A program made the translations under genes and the position numbers. Shown here piece by piece: positions 1-6,036 of a stretch of DNA of 19,321 bases. The notes under the pieces were generated by a model, which saw only the letters and a program-made list of their open reading frames with translations, had not been told where the DNA came from and searched no databases. Numbering within the stretch: position 1 is the first letter of the stretch; each line of letters starts with the position of its first letter. Origin of the DNA: Bacteroidales bacterium (lineage in GTDB: Bacteria > Bacteroidota > Bacteroidia > Bacteroidales > VadinHA17); the NCBI GenBank assembly GCA_003501665.1, contig DNOQ01000367.1, forward strand, positions 6,805 to 26,125, read 5' to 3'.

Positions 1-2
1 TC

Positions 3-1565
3 GAGCACGTCGTCGGGCCGGGCAGGCTTAATCATCAATATGGAAGAGCTCTTACGATTATTCTAAACTATAAAAAAGTAATTATCGGTGGTTCAGTTGC
101 ACTTCTGATTTTTGCCCTTGTAGTTATGTCTAATCTGGGAAGAACCTTTTTACCTGAATTCAATGAAGGCATGCTTACCCTCAGTACAGTAAGCCTTCCC
201 GGAATTTCTCTTGAAGAGAGTAATAAAATGAACCTGATGATAGAGGAGGAAATGTTAGCCATGCCGGAAATCGAGACTATAACAAGACGAACCGGAAGGG
301 CTGAACTTGATGAGCATGCCCAGGGTGTCTTTTCGTCGGAAGTTGATGTCCCGTTTACTCTTACTGACCGTTCAAAAGATGAATTTCTGACTGATCTGAG
401 AGCCAGGTTGTCAACAATAAGGGGCATTAATATTACTGTAGGCCAGCCTCTTTCACATCGTATCGATCACATGCTTTCCGGAACAAGGGCAAATATTGCC
501 ATTAAAGTATTCGGGACAGACCTTCAGAAAATGTTTTCAATAGCCAGTCAGATAAGTATGGATATTCAGGGAATCACAGGTTTGGTGGATGTGAATGTTG
601 AACAACAGGTTGAAATACCGCAGATCCAGATTAAGCCCAGACGTGAAATGCTGAAACAATACGGTATACCTGTTAATGAATTTGCAGAATTTGTAGATAT
701 CGCTTTCGCAGGTGAAAAAGTGTCAGAAGTATATGAAGAAAACATGAGCTTCGACCTTGTACTTATTTATAAAGATACTTACAGGAATTCCATTGAAGCG
801 ATTAAAAACAGTCTCATAGATACTTATGATGGGAGAAAAGTTCCACTCAGGGAAGTTGCTGAAATTGTCTCAGCAACCGGCCCGAACACTATCAGTCGAG
901 AGAATGTTCAAAGAAAAGTTGTTATCTCAGCAAACGTTGCAGGAAGGGATCTCAGAGGCGTTGTCAATGATGTCCAGAATACGATAAAGGAGAATATCGT
1001 TCTTCCTGAAAATTATTACATTGAATATGGTGGTCAGTTTGAAAGTGAAGAAAAAGCATCCGGGCTTCTCCTCTATACATCTATTATTGCGGTATTTGTA
1101 ATATTCATGTTGTTATTCATGGAATTCAGAAATACAAGGATGTCGGTAATAATCCTGCTTAACTTACCACTCGCTCTCATCGGCGGAGTTTTCAGTGTAT
1201 GGCTGAGTTCAGGTATGTTGAGCATCCCGGCAATAATTGGATTTATCACCCTTTTTGGTATCGCTACCCGTAATGGAATACTTCTTGTCTCACGATACAA
1301 TCATTTACAGCAAGAAGGATTTTCTCCTTATGATTCTGTCATCAGAGGTTCGATGGACCGGTTAAATCCAATACTTATGACAGCTTTAACTGCTGCTTTG
1401 GCACTAATTCCACTTGCCCTGGCAGGAGATAAACCGGGAAATGAAATACAAAGTCCCATGGCAGTTGTTATTCTTGGCGGCTTGTTCAGTTCTACCTTGC
1501 TAAATGCTTTTGTAGTTCCGGCGGTATACCTTTTAATCAAATCAAAACCCAGGAAAGATGAATAA
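3..1565 (+). CDS. CusA/CzcA-type heavy-metal RND efflux pump, C-terminal half (5' end cut by window)
   Basis: Inner-membrane proton-driven pump subunit of the heavy-metal-efflux RND family, which exports metal ions such as Cu(I), Ag(I), Zn(II) or Co(II) through a tripartite complex. The frame is open from position 3, giving 520 residues against about 1040 in the family. In order it shows a transmembrane helix (near positions 75-135), the second periplasmic loop with the family signature RIDHMLSGTRANIAIKVFG (positions 458-514), and the last helices, including ITLFGIATRNGILLVSRYNH (near 1244-1303). The C-terminus is intact and the stop overlaps the next gene by 8 bp, so the two are co-transcribed. 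The metal-specific residues are mostly in the missing half, so the substrate cannot be named. The first 26 or so bases are much more GC-rich than what follows and give residues not typical of the family; they may be an assembly-edge artefact. An ATG at 126 is internal and is not the true start. Confidence 0.93.
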   Translation, partial: EHVVGPGRLNHQYGRALTIILNYKKVIIGGSVALLIFALVVMSNLGRTFLPEFNEGMLTLSTVSLPGISLEESNKMNLMIEEEMLAMPEIETITRRTGRAELDEHAQGVFSSEVDVPFTLTDRSKDEFLTDLRARLSTIRGINITVGQPLSHRIDHMLSGTRANIAIKVFGTDLQKMFSIASQISMDIQGITGLVDVNVEQQVEIPQIQIKPRREMLKQYGIPVNEFAEFVDIAFAGEKVSEVYEENMSFDLVLIYKDTYRNSIEAIKNSLIDTYDGRKVPLREVAEIVSATGPNTISRENVQRKVVISANVAGRDLRGVVNDVQNTIKENIVLPENYYIEYGGQFESEEKASGLLLYTSIIAVFVIFMLLFMEFRNTRMSVIILLNLPLALIGGVFSVWLSSGMLSIPAIIGFITLFGIATRNGILLVSRYNHLQQEGFSPYDSVIRGSMDRLNPILMTALTAALALIPLALAGDKPGNEIQSPMAVVILGGLFSSTLLNAFVVPAVYLLIKSKPRKDE

Positions 1566-2736
1566 AACAATATATGTATTAGCCTTCATATTGATAAGCA
1601 AATCGGGATTTTCTCAGGTTCCTGACTCCTTGCTTAAAAGTATTGAAGTAAACAATCCTATGATCAAAGCCAGTGTGAAATGGCTTGAATACGAAAGAAT
1701 CCGTTCGAGAACCGGTATTTATCCTGATAATCCTGATGTAAGTTATAATTACATGTGGGGAAGTCCTGATGCAATCGGGAACCAGCGGGAACTTGAAATT
1801 ACACAAGAAATCAGGTTCCCCGGATATTATTTCGCCAGATCTTCTATGCAAAAGATTGAGTTCGGACAGAGTGAGATAATAGTTGAAAAGACGATAAATG
1901 AAATTTTGTTCAAGGCAAAGAATGAAATTGTCACGCTAATCTGGCTGACAAAGAAAGAATTGACTTTAAGTAAGAAACTAAAAGAGTCTTCGGATCTGTT
2001 TGTAATGATGCAGCAGGGGTTTGACAGGAAAGAATTTTCAAAACCAGCACTTGACAAAGTCAGGATATACCATCTCAATAATCAGACTGAAATGGCAAAA
2101 CTGAGATCTGAGATTACAGTTCATGAGGAAATCCTTCTGCAACTCAATGGAGGAATACCGATTAATTTCACTTTGAATGACTATTACATTGCATCACCAC
2201 TTCCCTCCCTGGACTCACTTGATCAAAAACTGTTAAAATTCAATCCGGATATCCGGATAGCCAGTCTGAATATTGATTTAAACGGTGAAAAAGTTAAGGT
2301 TGAGAATATGAACAGGCTGCCAAAAATCGAAGCAGGTTATAAAGGTGAAACTATCCTTAATCAAAAGCTGCAGGGGATTCATACCGGCATTTCAATGCCC
2401 TTATGGGAGAATAAAAACAGAGTCAGGCAGGCCAAAATTGAGAAAAATTGGTCTCAGTTGAATTATGACCAGGTCGTAAGTGAAATCACATCCAGCCTCA
2501 GGGCTGTACACTCTAATATACAGACGGTTTTGCAGAATTATTTAAATATAAAAGAGATTGCTGCAGATCCTTCACTATCTGAAAGTACTTTTCTTCTTTT
2601 GAAAGCTGGTGAAATATCTTTTCCTGAGTATCTTGCTGAGGTTCAGTTAATATTTGAGAATCAGCTTAATTTTCTTGAGGTGGAAAGAGATTACTTTTTA
2701 TTGCAGAATAAGATTACCCTGCTGACGGGGTATTAA
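1558..2736 (+). CDS. TolC/CusC-type outer-membrane efflux channel
   Basis: Outer-membrane factor that would complete the tripartite efflux complex with the upstream RND pump. The 392-residue product begins with a signal peptide (MNKTIYVLAFILISKSGFSQ, cleavage likely after residue 19). It continues as the long, polar, mostly helical sequence typical of the TolC/OEP family, with helical-hairpin stretches near residues 85-150 and 285-390, and an OEP-like segment with RQAKIEKNWSQL near residues 294-305. At 392 residues it is slightly short for the family (about 400-450). The ATG overlaps the pump stop codon by 8 bp, implying translational coupling. No adaptor (CusB-type) gene lies after it, so that gene is presumably upstream of the pump, outside the window. 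Family assignment is firm; metal specificity is inferred only from the neighbour. Confidence 0.88.
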   Translation: MNKTIYVLAFILISKSGFSQVPDSLLKSIEVNNPMIKASVKWLEYERIRSRTGIYPDNPDVSYNYMWGSPDAIGNQRELEITQEIRFPGYYFARSSMQKIEFGQSEIIVEKTINEILFKAKNEIVTLIWLTKKELTLSKKLKESSDLFVMMQQGFDRKEFSKPALDKVRIYHLNNQTEMAKLRSEITVHEEILLQLNGGIPINFTLNDYYIASPLPSLDSLDQKLLKFNPDIRIASLNIDLNGEKVKVENMNRLPKIEAGYKGETILNQKLQGIHTGISMPLWENKNRVRQAKIEKNWSQLNYDQVVSEITSSLRAVHSNIQTVLQNYLNIKEIAADPSLSESTFLLLKAGEISFPEYLAEVQLIFENQLNFLEVERDYFLLQNKITLLTGY

Positions 2737-2780
2737 TTCAAAATGAGAAGAACATACAAGTTTAGGTTTATAAAAATCAA

Positions 2781-2798
2781 ATCCTGAATTATCAGGAT
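2781..2798 (+). terminator. Small hairpin after the efflux operon
   Basis: A perfect 7-bp stem (ATCCTGA / TCAGGAT) with a 4-nt loop lies 45 bases after the channel stop codon. It is AT-rich and not followed by a clean T-run, so it is at best a weak terminator for the plus-strand operon. The rest of the 2737-2846 gap shows nothing recognisable. Confidence 0.3.
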
Positions 2799-2846
2799 AA
2801 CACTATTTATTGATAGGCCAAGAACGGAAGGAGCAAATGGAGTATG

Positions 2847-3185
2847 TTAAAATGTGATATTCTGTATTTCGGAGGGACTGTAAAAACATAATCTAAGCAT
2901 TCTCATAGCAGCAATGATCAAAACAGCTGATAACAGATAACTAACAATATATCTAATTACTCTTGCATATTTAAATGATTTGATATTTTCAGATATGAAA
3001 AACAAAAAGATATTCAACCACCAGACTGTCAGCGTTGCTAATGTAATAATGAGAACAGCTTTTGGGAAAATACTTATTGAGACCGCCCTGTGTATGAAAA
3101 TGGGAGTAATGGCTAATATACCAATTAATGGTGATGTATAAATTGCGACCTTAAAAAGTCTTTTAATATCTGAATCCGGCTTCAT
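2847..3185 (-). CDS. Small three-helix membrane protein, possibly the N-terminal remnant of a LytS-type sensor kinase
   Basis: A 112-residue product starting MKPDSDIKRLFKVAIYTSPL. It has three clear hydrophobic helices (about residues 9-33, 41-62 and 73-96) separated by basic or aromatic loops, and then stops. The spacing and the motif TVWWLNIFLFFI resemble, from memory, the membrane-anchoring N-terminus of Bacteroidota LytS/YehU-like histidine kinases. Those continue into a kinase domain of about 200 residues, which is absent here. The frame stays open upstream to 3341, but that longer start would overlap the response regulator gene and adds a cysteine-rich, non-conserved-looking segment, so I start at 3185. 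It lies 127 bases downstream of the response regulator on the same strand. It is either a truncated kinase or a genuine small membrane protein; no function is assigned. Confidence 0.5.
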   Translation of the reverse strand: MKPDSDIKRLFKVAIYTSPLIGILAITPIFIHRAVSISIFPKAVLIITLATLTVWWLNIFLFFISENIKSFKYARVIRYIVSYLLSAVLIIAAMRMLRLCFYSPSEIQNITF

Positions 3186-3312
3186 AATGCCAAAGGTAAA
3201 GTCTGAACTTGACACATTATATAAAATTCGGTTAAAGCAGACATTTATTTCCCTGAAGCAGACAAGGAAACATTGAAACATCATTCTTTTAGTCAGTTTC
3301 TTCAAAGTTCCG

Positions 3313-4020
3313 TTATTCTGTAACATTAAGTATATAACCAACGGTTGGGATTGTGGTAATTTTGATAGAAGAATCTTCTTTTAAATAACCTCTTAATTTT
3401 GAAATAAATACATCAAGACTTCTGCCCGTATAGTAATCAGAATCACCCCATACGGTCAACATTATTTCTTCTCTTTTAACAATATTATTTTTTGATCTGC
3501 AAAGCAACCCCATAATATTGCTTTCCTTCAGAGTGAGTCTTTGACACCTGTTCTTAAACCTTAGCACCTGGTTTGCCTGGTCAAACTCATAGTGACCTAC
3601 CATTATCTTTTCAAGTTCTATCTTTGTTTCCGGAATGAGATTTGTTCTGTTCAAAATTGCTCTGATACGATATAATAGTTCTTCTTCGTCAAAAGGTTTT
3701 GTCAGATAATCATCTATACCAAGACTGAATCCTTTTATTTTGTCATCTTTTAATGATCTGGCTGATAAAAGCATGACCGGTATCTTTTTATCCGATTTTT
3801 TGATTCTTTCAAGCAAGGAAAAACCATCCATTCTGGGCAGCATAATGTCGAGAATGCAAAAGTCAAAGTGACTTAACTGAAATCCTTTCAATCCGGCTTC
3901 TCCATCCCTGCACAGGGTTACATCAAATCCACTGGATTCAAGAAAATCAATAAGGAGGAATCCAAGATTAAGATCATCTTCAACCACAAGTATCTTTATT
4001 TTCTTTTCGTCTGGTTTCAT
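3313..4020 (-). CDS. OmpR/PhoB-family response regulator
   Basis: DNA-binding response regulator of a two-component system, 235 residues, normal length for the family. The receiver domain (residues about 8-120) carries the acidic pair D15/D16, the phosphoacceptor D58 in FCILDIMLPRMDG, S86 in the switch position and K108 in YLTKPF. A winged-helix DNA-binding domain (about 138-233) follows, with LTLKESNIMGLL and the wing region TIPTVGYIL. The start codon overlaps the stop of the sensor kinase gene as ATGA, so the pair is translationally coupled, kinase first. Regulators of this family bind tandem direct repeats about 11 bp apart, and such an array lies upstream of the operon at 5315-5351. The neighbouring efflux genes and Cys-rich protein suggest a metal-responsive role; that is inference. 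Confidence 0.95.
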   Translation of the reverse strand: MKPDEKKIKILVVEDDLNLGFLLIDFLESSGFDVTLCRDGEAGLKGFQLSHFDFCILDIMLPRMDGFSLLERIKKSDKKIPVMLLSARSLKDDKIKGFSLGIDDYLTKPFDEEELLYRIRAILNRTNLIPETKIELEKIMVGHYEFDQANQVLRFKNRCQRLTLKESNIMGLLCRSKNNIVKREEIMLTVWGDSDYYTGRSLDVFISKLRGYLKEDSSIKITTIPTVGYILNVTE

Positions 4021-5273
4021 CCCTTTGAAACAGGAAAATCTATAGTAAATGTTGTCCCTTTGTCAAGGGCGCTTGTCACTTTTATGTTACCATTCATCTG
4101 TGTGACAGTATTTTTAACAAAGTAAAGACCAAGACCGAATCCTTCATTTTCATGGATATCCCCGGTTGGGATCCTGTAGAATTTTTCAAAAATTCGTGAA
4201 AGGTTTTCTTTGCTGATACCCTTGCCATTATCAGTAATGGTGATCACAATTATATCCTTAGTGGATTTCAGGTCAATGATTATCCGTGGAGAATTATTAT
4301 TATACCTTATTGCATTATCTATCAGATTGCCGATTGCAACCTGAAACATTTCAATATTTCCTGATAAAGTAAAATTATGACCTGAAGAATTGACAACAAC
4401 CGAACCTTTTTTTTCACTTATACGCACTGTAAAAGAGTCAACCACATTTTTTAATTCAAATGCAGCATCAAACAGTTCTGTGCTTAATGGATTCCCATTT
4501 TCTGATAAAGCGGCTTTTAAAAGAACTTCGACCTTCTCTTTAAGCCGCTGATGTTCATTTTTTATGACTTTGGTATATGAAGCCAGCTTTTCATCCTTTT
4601 CTATGATCTCATTCTTTGAAATCAGTCCGTTTGCCAGTGCAATGTTTGTCAGAGGTGTTTTAAACTCATGGGTCATATTATTTATGAAATCAATAATATT
4701 TTCGGTGAGTTTCCTTTCACGTTTGTAAAATTTATAAATAAGTATAAATGAGCCACTGACAAGTAAAAGCAAGGAAATTGAACTGATAAAAATATATCCG
4801 ATCTGAGCCTTAATGAATTCACTTTTCTCAGGGAACCTGAGTCTCAGCTCATACCCGGCCTGTTCAAGTACCTTCTCAAGATTATCGTTTATATAAGTTT
4901 CCCCGTCTGCAATCAAAGAGACCTTAGCTCCCTTTTCCACTATATCAAATTCATAATCGAGGTTGATATTATAATACTTCAGATCATTTTTGATAAGTGT
5001 GTCCAGATATGCCCATTCCATTCTGTTCCTCATAAGAAGGAAACAGGAATGAGATTTACCTGCCCGAAGGCAATTATTCATTTCGGAGCATATGGCCTGG
5101 TTTTGTGAAAGATTCTCCACTATACGATTCATCGCAAGGGTTACAGTATGATTGAACTGGGCTTCCTGCATCCTGGCTGATTTCAACACCCAGCTGATCT
5201 GTATTCCAACAAGCAGAAACAGGCTGGAAATTGTAAAAATGAGTAGAATTAACTGGATTTTTTTCCTTTTCAT
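4017..5273 (-). CDS. Membrane sensor histidine kinase with a cysteine-containing periplasmic domain
   Basis: Partner kinase of the downstream response regulator, 418 residues from the chosen start. Helix 1 (about residues 5-28) and helix 2 (about 160-182) enclose a sensor domain of about 130 residues. The cytoplasmic part has the H-box NNMTHEFKTPLTNIALA with phospho-accepting His202, the N-box QVAIGNLIDNAIRYNNN, the G1 box ITDNGKGI, the F-box FEKFYRIP and the G2 box GFGLGLYFVKN. An ATG at 5321 would add 16 residues, but that start lies inside the TTAAC operator; the start at 5273 (MKRKKIQL) puts charged residues directly before helix 1 and has a TAnnTTTG box just upstream. The sensor domain holds Cys62, Cys68, His75 and Cys77 in a short stretch, a plausible metal or redox sensing cluster; this is inference. 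Confidence 0.93.
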   Translation of the reverse strand: MKRKKIQLILLIFTISSLFLLVGIQISWVLKSARMQEAQFNHTVTLAMNRIVENLSQNQAICSEMNNCLRAGKSHSCFLLMRNRMEWAYLDTLIKNDLKYYNINLDYEFDIVEKGAKVSLIADGETYINDNLEKVLEQAGYELRLRFPEKSEFIKAQIGYIFISSISLLLLVSGSFILIYKFYKRERKLTENIIDFINNMTHEFKTPLTNIALANGLISKNEIIEKDEKLASYTKVIKNEHQRLKEKVEVLLKAALSENGNPLSTELFDAAFELKNVVDSFTVRISEKKGSVVVNSSGHNFTLSGNIEMFQVAIGNLIDNAIRYNNNSPRIIIDLKSTKDIIVITITDNGKGISKENLSRIFEKFYRIPTGDIHENEGFGLGLYFVKNTVTQMNGNIKVTSALDKGTTFTIDFPVSKG

Positions 5274-5279
5274 AACTAT

Positions 5280-5287
5280 CAAAAATA
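5280..5287 (-). promoter_or_regulatory. Candidate -7 promoter box for the sensor kinase-response regulator operon
   Basis: On the minus strand TATTTTTG fits the Bacteroidota TAnnTTTG element. It lies 6 bases before the kinase ATG at 5273, so a transcript from it would be almost leaderless. The nearest TTAAC box of the adjacent array is 27 bases further upstream. No convincing -33 TTG is seen, which would fit an activator-dependent promoter. Confidence 0.4.
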
Positions 5288-5314
5288 CACAGTTTTTAGA
5301 TAGATAATGACGAT

Positions 5315-5351
5315 TTAACATCAGCTTAACACGAATTAACCACAGTTTAAC
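5315..5351. promoter_or_regulatory. Array of four phased TTAAC boxes, candidate response-regulator operator
   Basis: TTAAC occurs at 5315-5319, 5326-5330, 5336-5340 and 5347-5351, with start-to-start spacings of 11, 10 and 11 bp, so all four sit on about the same face of the helix. OmpR/PhoB-family regulators bind such direct repeats with an 11-bp pitch. The array is between the divergent kinase and Cys-rich protein genes and between two outward-facing -7 boxes, which suits joint control and autoregulation by the regulator encoded at 3313-4020. The repeats are directly visible; the binding protein is inferred. Confidence 0.65.
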
Positions 5352-5373
5352 CCATAATCAGGTTTGTTTGTTA

Positions 5374-5381
5374 TATTTTTG
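5374..5381 (+). promoter_or_regulatory. Candidate -7 promoter box for the Cys-rich protein gene
   Basis: TATTTTTG fits the Bacteroidota TAnnTTTG element and lies 27 bases before the ATG at 5409. The last TTAAC box ends 22 bases upstream of it, about where a -33 element would be, and no TTG is seen there. This suggests activator-dependent transcription. Confidence 0.4.
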
Positions 5382-5408
5382 GTTTGGAATAAACTAAAAC
5401 TCATAAAT

Positions 5409-5777
5409 ATGAAAAAACTATTAATCAGTATCGGGAGCATACTTATTATGGCATTTGTGGTTATTCTGTTTGTAAACGCCACAGAATCAAAAAAAGACCC
5501 AAAGAAAGCTAAATCTGAAACCACAAAAACAGAAGTTGCTGCACCATGTTCAGCGACCTGTAATCAGGAGATTGGTGTTAAATCTGCAACTTGTGATCCT
5601 GCAACATGCACTGCTCACAAAGATGGAAAATGCGATCCTGCAACATGCACTGCTCACAAAGATGGAAAATGTGATCCGGCAACCTGTACAGCTCATAAAG
5701 AGGGAGTGAGCACAGAAGGACATGTATGCGGAAGCCCATCTGGCTGCAACCATACAAAAACCGCAGAAATAAAATAA
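5409..5777 (+). CDS. Membrane-anchored Cys/His-rich repeat protein, candidate metal-binding protein
   Basis: A 122-residue protein I cannot place in a named family. It has an N-terminal hydrophobic helix (about residues 5-23, a signal anchor or uncleaved signal peptide), a lysine-rich linker (about 27-42) and a Cys-rich tail. The tail has ten cysteines (47, 51, 62, 67, 75, 80, 88, 93, 107, 113) and five histidines (70, 83, 96, 105, 115). Three consecutive 13-residue units CDPATCTAHKDGK occupy residues 62-100, each giving C-x4-C-x2-H. A variant, CGSPSGCNH, lies near the C-terminus. The tail should sit in the periplasm. The ATG at 5409 is preferred to an in-frame ATG at 5364, which precedes the likely promoter box. 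It is divergent from a two-component operon and shares its operator. A role in buffering or presenting copper or another thiophilic metal is inferred from composition and context. Confidence 0.85.
   Translation: MKKLLISIGSILIMAFVVILFVNATESKKDPKKAKSETTKTEVAAPCSATCNQEIGVKSATCDPATCTAHKDGKCDPATCTAHKDGKCDPATCTAHKEGVSTEGHVCGSPSGCNHTKTAEIK
5592..5708 (+). repeat. Three tandem 39-bp coding repeats
   Basis: Units at 5592-5630, 5631-5669 and 5670-5708 each encode 13 residues of the C-x4-C-x2-H motif. The first two differ by a single base (TGT/TGC). The third has several mostly silent changes plus a divergent end, which points to recent tandem duplication under protein-level constraint. There are no spacers, so this is not a CRISPR array. 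Confidence 0.95.
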
Positions 5778-5800
5778 GAAATTTTTTCTGTACTTTAAGG

Positions 5801-5838
5801 AAAATCCGGCATGTGATTAAACTCGCATACCGGATTTT
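5801..5838 (+). terminator. Hairpin terminator after the Cys-rich protein gene
   Basis: AAAATCCGG at 5801-5809 pairs with CCGGATTTT at 5830-5838, extended by ATG/CAT after one mismatch, around a 12-nt loop. It begins 24 bases after the stop codon. The A-rich and T-rich arm ends would let it act in both directions. The remaining DNA to 6036 has a weaker stem (CAGGTTGCA at 5989-5997 with TGCAGCCTG at 6018-6026) that might end GH92 transcription; nothing else is seen. Confidence 0.65.
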
Positions 5839-6036
5839 GTCGTTAGAATTATTGAAACTTATGATAAAGTTTGAAATACCTGAAATTGCTTTATAGCCTA
5901 TTACTCCAAGTCCAATTACGAATGTCGGCTTCCCTATAAAACGGTCTGTCTGTAAATTGAGTCTTTACTTTAAAGCAATATCGCAAAGCAGGTTGCAACT
6001 TTTTTCTCTTTCGGTCCTGCAGCCTGTTCACTATCT

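Noticed and set aside
3186..3341. N-terminal extension of the three-helix protein to 3341
   Set aside because: It would overlap the end of the response regulator gene and has no family-like sequence.
5274..5321. Longer start for the sensor kinase at 5321
   Set aside because: It would lie within the TTAAC array and upstream of the promoter box, and it adds residues before a normal signal anchor.
5592..5708. Regular 39-bp repeats as a CRISPR array
   Set aside because: The units are directly adjacent without spacers and encode an in-frame Cys-rich repeat.
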